A stretch of DNA of 64,000 bases from CAWJKP01 sp963843465 (GCA_963843465.1 CAWJKP010000002.1:992001-1056000), one strand, 5' to 3'. Counted from the first letter of the stretch, positions 36,221 to 44,934 are shown. The notes: a model not told the origin generated them from the letters alone. Translations and numbers: made by a program.

Positions 36221-36248
36221 AATTTACCATTCGGCCCGCCGTTGTCAA
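36221..36248 (-). promoter_or_regulatory. Sigma70-like promoter for the riboswitch operon
   Basis: TTGACA at 36243-36248 and TAAATT at 36221-36226 on the minus strand, 16-bp spacer. Transcription would begin near 36213, just at the start of the aptamer. Confidence 0.65.
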
Positions 36249-36276
36249 GAGCTGCTTGGCCCGCTCTGACGGAAAG

Positions 36277-36374
36277 GTAGGGTGGGACAAGGCCGCCTTG
36301 GCGGCCGCCGGCCCACCAAGAGCTGGCGGAACTGGTGGGCCTGCGCCGCTTGCGCGTGCTGGACCCACCCTACT
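36277..36374. repeat. Repeat family C
   Basis: gtagggtgggacaaggccgc ... acccaccctac. Its right edge provides the TAG stop of the regulator at 36370-36372. Confidence 0.8.
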
Positions 36375-37101
36375 TCGGCGGCTCCTCGGGGTTGGCCACG
36401 AAGCGGTAGCCGGCGTCGCGGAGCGTGAGGAAGTGACGCGGCCGGGCCGGGTCGGGCTCGAAACTCTTGCGCAGCCGGAGGATAAACTGGTCGGGGGCCC
36501 GGGTGTTCAGATGCCCCGGCAGGCCCCAGACGTTCTCCAACAACTCGCCCCGCGGAATGATCCGCCCCTCGTTCTCGGCGAAATACCGCAGCAATTTCAG
36601 TTCCAGTTGCGTCATCCGCATGGGAATGCCGCCGACGGTCACCTCCAGCGTGTCGAAATGGATCACCGCGTTGCTGAAGGCGTACGAGGTGAGTGCATCC
36701 GGCGGCTTGGCGGCGTGCTCCACGCGGCGGGCATAAAGCGCCAGCAGGTTCTTCACCCGGCTGAGAAACTCGTCCAGGTCGAACGGTTTCATCAGGTACT
36801 GATCGGCCCCCACGTCAAACCCCCGGGTGCGGTCCTCGGCCAGCGTGCGGGCGCTGAGGATCAGGATCGGCATGATCTCGTCCGCCTCGCGGATCGCCTC
36901 GCAGACCGCGTATCCGCTCATCCCCGGCAGCATCAAGTCGAGGACCACCAGGTTCACGTCTTGGCGGTTCTCCTCGATGAACCGCAAGGCCGACGGCCCG
37001 TCCTCCACCGCAGTGACCCGGTAGCCCTCGGCTTCGAGGTTGTACTTGATCCCGGTGGCCAGGTGCTTCTCGTCTTCAACGACAAGGATGTGCTTGGCCA
37101 T
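36370..37101 (-). CDS. OmpR/PhoB-type response regulator
   Basis: A 243-residue regulator. The receiver has VVEDE at the acidic pocket, Asp55 in LVVLDLMLPGMSG and Lys in YLMKPFDLDEF. The C-terminal winged helix (about 140-238) has MTQLELKLLRYFAENEGRII, DQFILRLRKSFEPDPARPRH and the wing GYRFVANP. It binds DNA when phosphorylated. No kinase is adjacent; the membrane kinase at 2551-3534 is a possible orphan partner within the window. The stop codon is formed by a family C repeat edge. Confidence 0.93.
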   Translation of the reverse strand: MAKHILVVEDEKHLATGIKYNLEAEGYRVTAVEDGPSALRFIEENRQDVNLVVLDLMLPGMSGYAVCEAIREADEIMPILILSARTLAEDRTRGFDVGADQYLMKPFDLDEFLSRVKNLLALYARRVEHAAKPPDALTSYAFSNAVIHFDTLEVTVGGIPMRMTQLELKLLRYFAENEGRIIPRGELLENVWGLPGHLNTRAPDQFILRLRKSFEPDPARPRHFLTLRDAGYRFVANPEEPPK

Positions 37102-37494
37102 GACTCACACCAACCCTATCCGAAAAGATCAGCTTAGTGCCAATCCATGGGCGCGGCAATCGGGCCCGCCAGGTCTTGGGTCTTGGGCCTTGGGACTTCG
37201 GTGTGCTCAAGAGATCCAAGACCTAAGACCCAATTCCTAACCGGGATTATTCACCGCCCCACACTAGCCCGAAGCGCAAGCGACGGACGTACACCAACTT
37301 ACCCTCGCTTGCGCTTCGGGCTAGTGTTACGCGCCCTGCGCCGGAGCACCGGGGCCATGAATAATCCGGGCTAAGACCTAAAGCCCTTCTCTAACGCCCC
37401 CCCATTCATACAGGACATGCGGTCGTACCGCCGCTTGCTGGAATCTGTTGGCGCAACAACAATGAGTAAAGAGTAGACGCCGAGAAATCCCCTC
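37102..37494. other. Gap with repeat family F
   Basis: No gene. Contains a ccaggtcttgggtcttgggc / ccaagacctaagaccc inverted pair (about 37170-37233) and family F (37251-37376): gggattattcaccg... cgaagcgcaagcga ... tcgcttgcgcttcgg ... atgaataatccggg. Family F recurs at about 55513-55640 and 60751-60880. Confidence 0.7.
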
Positions 37495-38329
37495 ATGCCC
37501 TCTCCCTCAAAAGAGCTCGCCGACACGACGGCCGTGGTTACCGGCTCCGCTTCGGGCATCGGTCGCGCGATCGCCAGGCAACTAGCGGATGCCGGCGCGG
37601 CCGTGCTCGTCCATACGCGTCGCAACCGTCAAGGGGCCGAAGCCCTTGCGGCGGAAATCCGCACAAGCGGCGGCCAATCGCAGGTCGTGTTGGCCGATCT
37701 GGGCGACCAGAAACAGCAAGACACGCTGTTCGAGCAGGCCTGGCAGTGGCGGTCGGGCGTGGACGTTCTGGGTGAACAACGCCGGGGCCGACGTGCTCAC
37801 CGGGCCGGCGGCCCGATGGTCGTTCGAGGAGAAGCTCGAACAACTCTGGCGGGTGGATGTTGTGGCGACCATCCGGCTGGCGAGGCTGGCAGGACGCCGC
37901 ATGGCGGAGGGACGCGGGGGAGTGATCCTCAACATGGGCTGGGATGGGAGCACGCGGGGCATGGCCGGCCCGAGCGGTGAGTTGTTCGCAACGGCCAAAG
38001 GCGCGGTGATGGCCTTTACCCGCAGCCTGGCCCAGTCGCTGGCGCCGAAGGTTCGGGTGAATTGCCTGGCGCCGGGCTGGATCCGAACCGCCTGGGGCGA
38101 GTCGGCCTCCGGCGACTGGCAGCAGCGGGCCGAGGCGGAGTGCCTGCTGCGCCGCTGGGGCACCCCGGACAACGTCGCCCGCGTCGCTCGCTTCCTCGCC
38201 TCCGGCGCGGCGAGTTTCCTCACCGGCCAGTCGATCGAGATCAACGGCGGCTTCGATTACGATCGTACTCGTCACGCTCCGCGTGACGCACGGCCTCACG
38301 CGGAGCGTGAGGAGTACCGAGGGCCCTAG
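37495..38329 (+). CDS. Short-chain dehydrogenase/reductase (SDR), one frameshift
   Basis: A classic SDR of about 265-278 residues. The cofactor motif TGSASGIGRAIARQLADAGA (TGxxxGIG) is in the first frame; after an extra G in the run 37770-37772 the second frame continues VNNAGADVLTGPAARW (NNAG motif) and TRSLAQSLAPKVRVNCLAPG, ending with FLTGQSIEINGGFDY. The usual Tyr of the YxxxK active site appears replaced: the segment reads GELFATAKGAVMAF, with Phe where Tyr is expected and Lys kept. The last 20 residues translate a family B repeat that also supplies the stop. The substrate is unknown; it precedes pterin genes by one base. Confidence 0.8.
38268..38320. repeat. Repeat family B at the 3' end of the SDR gene
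   Basis: cgtcacgctccgcgtgacg ... cctcacgcggagcgtgagg with GTAC-type edges. Read in frame as RHAPRDARPHAEREE before the stop. Confidence 0.85.
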
Positions 38330-38330
38330 C

Positions 38331-39746
38331 ATGTCGCGCGAGCATTACCTGTTTGTCACCGGGCGGCTGGCGGAGGCATCGCTTCGCCGGCTCGCGCAGT
38401 CGCTCGCCCAAACCGCCGAGTTCGACTACTCGATCCAGGTGATGCCGATTACCGTGGCCGCGCTGATGACGCCCAAGTGGATCGCCCGGCGGTTGAAGGT
38501 GCCAAACGGCGTCACGCGGGTGATGCTGCCCGGCTATTGCGACGGGGACCTCGCCGCCGTCCAGCAGGCGGCCAAGACGCCGGTGGTGCTCGGGCCTCGC
38601 GACCTGCGGCAGCTTCCCGAGTTCTTTGGCCGCCGGCCGGACCTTTCCGACTACGGCCCTTACGACATCGAGATCCTGGCCGAGATCAACCACGCCCCGC
38701 GGCTGCCGCTGCGGCAGATCCTCGCGCAGGCCGAGTCGCTGGAGGCGCAAGGGGCCGACGTGATCGACGTGGGGTGCGATCCCGGGCCGGCCTGGCCGGG
38801 CGTGGGCGAGGCTGTCAGGGCCCTGCGGAACGAGGGCCGCCGGGTTTCCATCGACAGTTTCAACCCGGCCGAGATCGAGCCGGCGGTCCACTCCGGGGCC
38901 GAGTTGGTGTTGTCGGTCAATCGCAGCAATCTTCGCCACGCCGTCGACTGGGGCTGCGAGGTGGTGGTCGTGACCGACGCGGCCGACGGGCTGGGCGGTT
39001 TGGAGACCTCGATCGCCTGCCTGTCCGAGGCCGGGGTGAAGTTCCGCATCGATCCGATCCTCAGCCCGATCGCCTTCGGCATGTCGGCGAGCCTGGGGCG
39101 GTATCTCGACGTGCGGCGGCGCTGGCCGCAGGCCGAGATGTTGATGGGGATCGGCAATCTCACCGAGCTGACCGAGGTCGACTCCGCGGGGATCAACGTC
39201 CTGCTCTTGGGTTTCTGCCAGGAGCAGGGGATCCGCAGCGTGCTGACCACGCAGGAGATCAATTGGGCCCGCTCCTGCGTCCGCGAGTGCGACCTGGCCC
39301 GGCGGCTGGTCCGCTACGCGGTGAGCCGGCAGGTCCTGCCGAAGCACCTGGAGTCCGGGCTGCTGATGCTCCGCAGCGAGAAGATCCTCGAGCACGGCCG
39401 CCAGGCGCTTGCGCAGTTGGCGGCGGCGATCCGCGACCATTCCTACCGGATCTTCGCCGAGGACGGCCGGCTGCACCTGATTGCCGCCGGGCTGCACCTG
39501 GAAAGCCAGGACCCCTTCGACCTCTTCCAACAGCTCCTGCCCCAGACGCCCGCCCCGCTGGACGCCTCGCACGCCTTCTATCTCGGCTTCGAGATGGCCA
39601 AGGCGGCGACCGCGCTGGCGCTGGGGAAGAACTACCGCCAGGACGAAGCGCTGGATTGGGGCCTGTTGACCGTCCCCGAGCTGACCCGCCGCCAGCGCCG
39701 CGCCTTGCGGCTGTCGCGAGGCCGAGGCGACGACTGCGGCGAGTAG
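38331..39746 (+). CDS. Dihydropteroate synthase-like protein (DUF6513 type)
   Basis: A 471-residue protein. The first 110 residues (YLFVTGRLAEASLRRLAQSL onward) form the DUF6513-type domain; the middle is a DHPS/pterin-binding TIM barrel with GADVIDVGCDPGPAWPGVGE, RVSIDSFNPAEIEPA, MLMGIGNLTELTEVDSAGIN. Homologues occur in methanopterin/C1 gene sets of planctomycetes and methylotrophs, where their exact reaction is not settled. ATG 38331 is preferred to an upstream frame opening inside a repeat. PabB, PabA, DUF447 and beta-RFAP synthase genes follow, supporting a role in tetrahydromethanopterin-type cofactor synthesis. TAG stop overlaps a family C repeat. Confidence 0.82.
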   Translation: MSREHYLFVTGRLAEASLRRLAQSLAQTAEFDYSIQVMPITVAALMTPKWIARRLKVPNGVTRVMLPGYCDGDLAAVQQAAKTPVVLGPRDLRQLPEFFGRRPDLSDYGPYDIEILAEINHAPRLPLRQILAQAESLEAQGADVIDVGCDPGPAWPGVGEAVRALRNEGRRVSIDSFNPAEIEPAVHSGAELVLSVNRSNLRHAVDWGCEVVVVTDAADGLGGLETSIACLSEAGVKFRIDPILSPIAFGMSASLGRYLDVRRRWPQAEMLMGIGNLTELTEVDSAGINVLLLGFCQEQGIRSVLTTQEINWARSCVRECDLARRLVRYAVSRQVLPKHLESGLLMLRSEKILEHGRQALAQLAAAIRDHSYRIFAEDGRLHLIAAGLHLESQDPFDLFQQLLPQTPAPLDASHAFYLGFEMAKAATALALGKNYRQDEALDWGLLTVPELTRRQRRALRLSRGRGDDCGE

Positions 39747-39894
39747 GGTGGGACAAGGCCGCCGTGGCGGCCGCCGGCCCACCAGGTATTGGCACTTTTG
39801 GCGGGCCGGCGCTCGCTTTGGCGAGCTTGTCCCACCCTACTCGGCTGTTGGACAAGCCAGCAGCCCGAGCGTTATGCTGAAGCATAACCTACGC
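39743..39894. repeat. Repeat family C plus half of family E
   Basis: Family C 39743-39841 (starts at the stop codon of the preceding gene) and a ttatgctgaagcataaccta half unit at about 39870-39892. They fill the gap before pabB. Confidence 0.8.
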
Positions 39895-39896
39895 CT

Positions 39897-41312
39897 ATGA
39901 TCCAGCCATGCCCCCTGGTCGTTGAGATCTCACCCCCGCCGGACCCGGAGGACCTGTTCCTGCGGCTGGCCGGGCTTCCGCACGTGCTCTTTCTGGATAG
40001 TGCCCTGCGCGACCCGGTGCTGGGACGATATTCCTTCCTCGCGGCCGATCCCTGGGACTATTTCGAGACCTTGCCGGACGATGCGGATTCGTTGGGCGAG
40101 CTGGCCCGGCGGATGGCCCCCTTCCAGGCGTCGTCCTTGGCCGGGCTGCCGCCGTTCCAGGGAGGCGCCGCGGGGCTGCTGGCTTACGACCTGGGGCGTC
40201 AACTGGAGAAGCTGCCGGCGCCGGCGGTCGACGAGTTCCACCTGCCGGCGATGGCGATCGGGTTGTACGACGTGGTCGCGGCCTTCGATCATCTCGATGG
40301 TCGCTTCTGGATCATCTCGCAAGGGTTCCCCGAACGGGAGCCCGAGGCGCGGCTGCTGCGGGCCCGGCGGCGATTGGCGGAGTTCCAGGACTGGCTCACG
40401 GCACCGGCCGCCTTCAACCGCCGGCAATCCGCGGATTCGGAGCTTGCCGACTTGCGCCCCGGGGACCTCGCCCCTTGCCACCAGGTTCCCGGCCGCCAGC
40501 GACTGTGGAGCAATTTCTCCGAGTCGACCTACCTGGAGGCGGTCCGCCGGGCGATCGACTACATTTATGCGGGCGACGTCTTCCAAGTGAACCTGGCCCA
40601 GCGGCTGCTGGCCCGCGCCGCGGACGATTCCGTGGCACTCTACCTGCGTCTGCGAAAGCGGAACCCGGCCCCCTTTGCCGGCTACTTCGACCTGGGCACG
40701 TTCCAGATCGCCAGCGCCTCGCCGGAGCGGTTTCTGCGGGTTGCCGACCGGCAGGTCGAGACCCGGCCGATCAAGGGCACCCGGCCCCGCACGTCGCGCC
40801 CCGAGGCCGACCTGCTGGCCGGCGACGAGCTGCGGGGCAACGAGAAAGAGCGGGCCGAGAACGTGATGATCGTCGACCTGCTGCGCAACGACCTCTCCCG
40901 CGTCTGCCGGCCGGAAAGCGTCTACGTCAGCCAGCTCTGCCGCCTGGAAAGCTACCCCTTCGTGCAACACCTGGTCTCGGCCGTCCGCGGCACGCTCCGC
41001 CAGGGCTGCGGGCCGATCGAGCTTTTGCGGGCCTCGTTCCCCGGCGGCTCGGTGACCGGCGCGCCCAAGGTCCGCGCGATGGAGATCATCGCCCAGCTCG
41101 AGCCCACCGCCCGGGGCCCCTACTGCGGCTCGCTGGGCTACCTGGGCTTCGACGGCTCGATGGACCTGAGCATCCTGATCCGCACGATCACCGCCGGCCG
41201 CGGCTGGTGGCAGGCTCCCGTCGGCGGCGGGATCGTGGCCCAGAGCAAGCCCCTTCGAGAATACGAAGAGACCTGGCACAAAGCGGAAGGTTTACTGCGG
41301 GCAATGTGGTGA
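39897..41312 (+). CDS. pabB: Aminodeoxychorismate synthase component I
   Basis: A 471-residue chorismate-utilising enzyme. Seen in order: YIYAGDVFQVNLAQRLLA, SASPERFLRV, the TRPIKGTRPRTSRPEAD segment with the PIKGT motif containing the catalytic Lys, ELRGNEKERAENVMIVDLLR, LVSAVRGTLRQG and SFPGGSVTGAPKVRAMEII. The PIKGT form points to PabB rather than anthranilate synthase. With the PabA-like amidotransferase 143 bp downstream it converts chorismate and glutamine to aminodeoxychorismate, on the way to p-aminobenzoate. In this cluster p-aminobenzoate would feed beta-RFAP synthase at 42839. Confidence 0.9.
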   Translation: MIQPCPLVVEISPPPDPEDLFLRLAGLPHVLFLDSALRDPVLGRYSFLAADPWDYFETLPDDADSLGELARRMAPFQASSLAGLPPFQGGAAGLLAYDLGRQLEKLPAPAVDEFHLPAMAIGLYDVVAAFDHLDGRFWIISQGFPEREPEARLLRARRRLAEFQDWLTAPAAFNRRQSADSELADLRPGDLAPCHQVPGRQRLWSNFSESTYLEAVRRAIDYIYAGDVFQVNLAQRLLARAADDSVALYLRLRKRNPAPFAGYFDLGTFQIASASPERFLRVADRQVETRPIKGTRPRTSRPEADLLAGDELRGNEKERAENVMIVDLLRNDLSRVCRPESVYVSQLCRLESYPFVQHLVSAVRGTLRQGCGPIELLRASFPGGSVTGAPKVRAMEIIAQLEPTARGPYCGSLGYLGFDGSMDLSILIRTITAGRGWWQAPVGGGIVAQSKPLREYEETWHKAEGLLRAMW

Positions 41313-41324
41313 CCAGTTTATCGG

Positions 41325-41448
41325 CGGCCACGGATCAAACACGGATTAAACACGGATAAGGAAAAGAATGATCTAATGTGTCCCGCCTTGCCCTGTTTCT
41401 GCTCTGATCCGTGTTTTCTCCGTGTTTCATCCGTGGCTAGCTTCGCTT
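41325..41448. repeat. Palindromic repeat family G
   Basis: ccacggatcaaacacggatt ... ttctccgtgtttcatccgtgg arms between pabB and pabA. Confidence 0.75.
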
Positions 41449-41455
41449 CCAACCC

Positions 41456-42088
41456 ATGATCCTGCTCATCGACAACTACGACAGCTTCGTCCACAACCTG
41501 GCCCGCTATTTCCAGCGGCTGGGACAAGCTACCGAGGTCGTCCGCAATACGGCGATCGACGCGGCGGGCGTGCGGGCCCGGCGGCCGGAGGCGATCGTGA
41601 TCTCGCCGGGACCCTGTACGCCGCGCGAGGCCGGTTGCTCACTGAGCGTGATCCGCGCGGTAGCCGGCGAGATACCGCTGTTGGGCGTCTGCCTTGGTCA
41701 TCAGGCGATCGCCGAAGCCCTCGGCGGCCGGGTCGTGCGGGCGGCCGAGCCGGTCCATGGGCGGACGTCGCGGATTCGCCACCAGGGCCGCGGAGTCTTC
41801 GCCGGCTTGCCCGACCCGATCATCGGTTGCCGCTATCACTCGCTGATTGTCGACGAGGCAACGCTGCCGGAGGAGTTGGAGGTCATTGCCCGAACGGAAG
41901 ACGGCTTGGTGATGGCCCTCCAGCACCGCCGTTTTCCGCTGGTCGGGGTGCAATTCCATCCCGAGTCGATCCTGACCGACGCCGGTTATCCGCTGCTGGC
42001 CGCCTTCTTGCGCCTGGCCGGCCTGCCCGTGCCGCATTCTTTGCCAACCCGGGAAAGCGAGCAAAAGGAGTTAGAAGTTAGGAGTTAG
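41456..42088 (+). CDS. pabA: Glutamine amidotransferase, PabA type
   Basis: A 210-residue class I amidotransferase: MILLIDNYDSFVHNLARYFQ, VISPGPCTPREAG, the nucleophile in LLGVCLGHQAI, and the His-Glu pair in VGVQFHPESILTDAG. It supplies ammonia from glutamine to PabB. The last residues (KELEVRS) are a translation of a gagttagaagttaggagttag repeat whose final TAG is the stop. The DUF447 gene begins two bases later, so the genes are tightly linked. Confidence 0.92.
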   Translation: MILLIDNYDSFVHNLARYFQRLGQATEVVRNTAIDAAGVRARRPEAIVISPGPCTPREAGCSLSVIRAVAGEIPLLGVCLGHQAIAEALGGRVVRAAEPVHGRTSRIRHQGRGVFAGLPDPIIGCRYHSLIVDEATLPEELEVIARTEDGLVMALQHRRFPLVGVQFHPESILTDAGYPLLAAFLRLAGLPVPHSLPTRESEQKELEVRS

Positions 42089-42090
42089 CT

Positions 42091-42690
42091 ATGATCCTCG
42101 AAGGCATCATCACCACCATCAACGCCGATGGCCGGCCGAACGTGGCGCCGATGGGCGCGGTGGTCGACGAGCCGGGCCGGGAGCCGTTGGCGCGGATGAT
42201 CCTGCGTCCTTTTCCCACGGCGGCGACCTATGCCAATCTCCGCCGGACGGGCCAGGCCGTGTTCCACGTGACCGACGACGTCGAGCTGCTCGCCCGGGCG
42301 GCTGTCGGCCCGGTGGATCCCTTGCCGGCGATGCGGCCGGCCGAGGCCGTCGAGGGCCGGATCCTGGCCGATGCCTGCCGCTGGTATGCCTTGCGAGTCC
42401 GCCGTCTGGACGATTTGGGGCCGCGGGCCGAGATCGAGACCGAGGTGGTCGATTGGGGCCGGATCCGCGACTTCTTCGGCTTCAATCGGGCCAAAGCCGC
42501 CGTGGTCGAGGCCGCGATCCTGGCCACGCGGGTCCACCTGCTGTCGCCCGACGCGATACGGGCCGACCTGGCCCGGCTGGCCGTGCTGGTGGAGAAGACC
42601 GGCGGCCAGTCGGAAAGATCGGCCTTCGCCTTCCTCGAAGCGTATGTCCGCCAGGGATTGGAAAAACAAAGGGGATCTGCCAAGGAATGA
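42091..42690 (+). CDS. DUF447-family protein
   Basis: A 199-residue protein starting MILEGIITTINADGRPNVAP followed by MGAVVDE, the hallmark of DUF447, a split-barrel (flavin reductase-like) fold. Other blocks: FPTAATYANLRRTGQAVFHV and FFGFNRAKAAVVEAAILATR. DUF447 genes are characteristic neighbours of methanopterin biosynthesis genes in planctomycetes, methylotrophs and archaea; the activity is not known. Start is two bases after pabA. Confidence 0.88.
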   Translation: MILEGIITTINADGRPNVAPMGAVVDEPGREPLARMILRPFPTAATYANLRRTGQAVFHVTDDVELLARAAVGPVDPLPAMRPAEAVEGRILADACRWYALRVRRLDDLGPRAEIETEVVDWGRIRDFFGFNRAKAAVVEAAILATRVHLLSPDAIRADLARLAVLVEKTGGQSERSAFAFLEAYVRQGLEKQRGSAKE

Positions 42691-42704
42691 CTGTCCGGCG
42701 CTCG

Positions 42705-42802
42705 TAGGGTGGGACAAGGCCGCCGTGGCGGCCGCCGGCCCACCGGGTGTCGGCACCGGTGGTGGGCCGGCGCTCGCTTCCGCGAGCTTGTCCCACCCTA
42801 CC
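42705..42802. repeat. Repeat family C
   Basis: gtagggtgggacaaggccgc ... gagcttgtcccaccctac, in the gap before the RFAP synthase gene. Confidence 0.85.
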
Positions 42803-42838
42803 CATGGTCGATGCATCCAACTCGCACGGAACTGTTCG

Positions 42839-43816
42839 ATGGCTCGAAGCATTGAAGTCCTGGCCCCCAGCCGGTTGCACTTCGGCATGATTGCGCTAAA
42901 GCCGCGACGTGGGCGGCGGTATGGCGGCGTGGGGGCGATGATCCAGACGCCCGGACTGCGTCTGACGATCCGCGAGGCCCCGGGCCTGGAAGCAGCCGGC
43001 CCGATGCGCGGGCGAGCGCTCCGGGCGGCGAGACTGGCCTGGACCAACGACCCAGCCTGTCCCAACCCGGCGGAAGAGCCCAGGTGCCGGATCGAGGTCT
43101 GCCAGTCCCCGCCGCAACACGTTGGCCTGGGGAGCGGCACGCAGTTGGCGATGGCGGTGGCCGCGGGACTGGCCGCCTTCTTCGACCGCCCGGCTCCGGA
43201 CGCCGCGGTGCTGGCCCGCCGCGTGGGACGCGGCCAGCGGTCGGCCATCGGGCTCTATGGATTCTTCGAGGGCGGACTTCTCTTCGAGGGCGGCAAGACG
43301 CCGTCGGAGGAAGTCTCGCCGCTGGTGGCCCGCGTGGCGTTGCCCGAGGCCTGGCGGTTCGTGCTGGTCCGTCCCCGCGGCCAGCGGGGGTTGTCGGACG
43401 TGGCCGAGCGGAAGGCCTTTGCCAGGCTCCCGCCCGTGCCGCCCGAGCGGACCGCGGCCCTTCGCCAGCTCGCGGCGGAAGTGCTCTTGCCGGCGGCGGC
43501 GGCCGGCCGCTTCGACGAGTTCAGCGAGAGTCTCTATCGTTTCGGCTACGAGGCGGGCTTGAGTTTCGCGGCCTGGCAGGGCGGGGCCTTCGCTGGCCCC
43601 AGGCTGACCGCCCTGGTGCAGGCGATCCGCGACCTGGGCGTCCGCGGCGTGGGGCAGAGTTCCTGGGGCCCGACGCTCCTGGCCCTCTTGCCCAGCGCCG
43701 ACGAGGCGGCCGAGTTTCTGCTCCGGCTGCGGCAATCATCTTGGGCCGCCGATCTGGAGTTGACCGTCACTGCCCCGGCCAACCGCGGCGCATCGATCGC
43801 CGTCCGCGGCGCGTAG
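42839..43816 (+). CDS. Beta-ribofuranosylaminobenzene 5'-phosphate synthase
   Basis: A 325-residue GHMP-kinase-fold enzyme. Family blocks: IEVLAPSRLHFGMIAL at the N-terminus, PPQHVGLGSGTQLAMAVAAG (the glycine-rich phosphate loop), VGRGQRSAIGLYGFFEGGLL, and the C-terminal GVGQSSWGPTLLALLPS. It condenses p-aminobenzoate with phosphoribosyl pyrophosphate, releasing CO2 and pyrophosphate, the first committed step to methanopterin-type cofactors. With pabA/pabB and the DHPS-like protein upstream this explains the cluster. ATG 42839 is chosen at the start of the conserved region. Confidence 0.9.
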   Translation: MARSIEVLAPSRLHFGMIALKPRRGRRYGGVGAMIQTPGLRLTIREAPGLEAAGPMRGRALRAARLAWTNDPACPNPAEEPRCRIEVCQSPPQHVGLGSGTQLAMAVAAGLAAFFDRPAPDAAVLARRVGRGQRSAIGLYGFFEGGLLFEGGKTPSEEVSPLVARVALPEAWRFVLVRPRGQRGLSDVAERKAFARLPPVPPERTAALRQLAAEVLLPAAAAGRFDEFSESLYRFGYEAGLSFAAWQGGAFAGPRLTALVQAIRDLGVRGVGQSSWGPTLLALLPSADEAAEFLLRLRQSSWAADLELTVTAPANRGASIAVRGA

Positions 43817-43830
43817 GCCGGGTCGAGAGT

Positions 43831-43921
43831 GTAGGGTGGGACAAGGCCGCCTTGGCGGCCGCCGGCCCACCAAGATGCGGAAGAATTGTTGGTGGGGCTC
43901 GCTCCGCTCGACCCACCCTAC
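43831..43921. repeat. Repeat family C variant
   Basis: gtagggtgggacaaggccgc ... ggctcgctccgctcgaccca...ctac. Its right edge gives the TAG stop of the membrane protein gene at 43918-43920. Confidence 0.8.
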
Positions 43922-44907
43922 CTTTCCTCGGTCGGCGCTGGCGGTTCGGCAGCCTCGACCGCTTCGCGCTGGGACTGCCGCCGCTTCTCGTCCAGGGCGT
44001 CCAGGGCGAGAAACACGCCGCCGACCAGCCCGCCGGTCAGGTAGCCGAAACCGGTGCCTAGGGGGATCGATAAGAGCAGCAGCACAAACCGCCCCACCTC
44101 TTCATCGAGTGAGGGGACCGATCTGCCCCCGGTCCCAAAATACATCCCTACGCACCCGGCGATAACTTGCAGCGGGAAGAAACAGCCGCCGACCCAGATC
44201 GAGGCCGCGCGGGGATAACGACCGCCGAAGAGAAACATCTGGCCGACGGCCACGGCCGCAAACATCGTGGCGATGACGGCAAAGACTTCCGGGCAGGCGC
44301 CCATGCTTCGCAGCGCGGAGAAGAGCACTGCCGCGAGCGTAACAAACAGCATCAAGACGCCCACGCCGAAACGGCGCGGGACGCCCGCCGCCGGCGTATC
44401 CCAGCGGGCGCCCCAGGGCCGGTCCAACCGCGACGGCCTCGCGTCGGGAAGAGGCTCGGACGCCGAGGGAACCGTCATGGGCGGCGGAGGAACCGTCACG
44501 GGCGGTGGAGGAACCGTCATGGGCGGCGGAGGCGGTCCGTCGGACGACACGCTGCTCTGGTCCTTCGGCCGGGAAAGGTACCGCACCGCGACGGCGTAAA
44601 GCACGATCAGCGGGCAGCCGGCCAGGAGCACCGGGAGACATGCCGGCACGACCATGAGTCCCCCGATCACCAGACCGATCACCAGCCCTGCGGGCACGCC
44701 GAGAAGGATCGCCAGCCACCATCGGCAACGGGTCAACGCCACGACGAAGCCCGCGATGACCCCGACGATCGCCCCCAAGGGCACGAACATCCGCGCTTCG
44801 CCGGCGGATTGCAGCCCACGGACCGCCTGGACCGCCGCGGCCAGAACGATGGCCACGACCATCGTCAGCAGGAGCATCGCAGCGATCGAGAAGCGTGGTG
44901 CGGACAT
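43918..44907 (-). CDS. Multi-pass membrane protein of unknown function
   Basis: A 329-residue protein that I do not recognise. About four hydrophobic helices precede residue 115, then a cytoplasmic Pro-rich stretch with tandem PPPPMTV units (near 125-150), then about four more helices and a charged C-terminus. ATG 44907 (MSAPRFSIAAMLLLTMVVAI) is chosen because everything upstream is a tandem repeat array. It is the last gene of the minus-strand pseudopilin region, but separated from it by that array, so operon membership is doubtful. Confidence 0.6.
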   Translation of the reverse strand: MSAPRFSIAAMLLLTMVVAIVLAAAVQAVRGLQSAGEARMFVPLGAIVGVIAGFVVALTRCRWWLAILLGVPAGLVIGLVIGGLMVVPACLPVLLAGCPLIVLYAVAVRYLSRPKDQSSVSSDGPPPPPMTVPPPPVTVPPPPMTVPSASEPLPDARPSRLDRPWGARWDTPAAGVPRRFGVGVLMLFVTLAAVLFSALRSMGACPEVFAVIATMFAAVAVGQMFLFGGRYPRAASIWVGGCFFPLQVIAGCVGMYFGTGGRSVPSLDEEVGRFVLLLLSIPLGTGFGYLTGGLVGGVFLALDALDEKRRQSQREAVEAAEPPAPTEER

Positions 44908-44934
44908 GTCGTTTGTCGGTTGTGGTGCAGGCGT

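Noticed and set aside
35897..36280. A 127-codon plus-strand open frame
   Set aside because: It runs opposite to the cobalamin riboswitch and its terminator, whose conserved RNA blocks explain the sequence better.
38241..39782. A 513-codon minus-strand open frame
   Set aside because: Antisense to the DHPS-like gene and ends in family B and C repeats.
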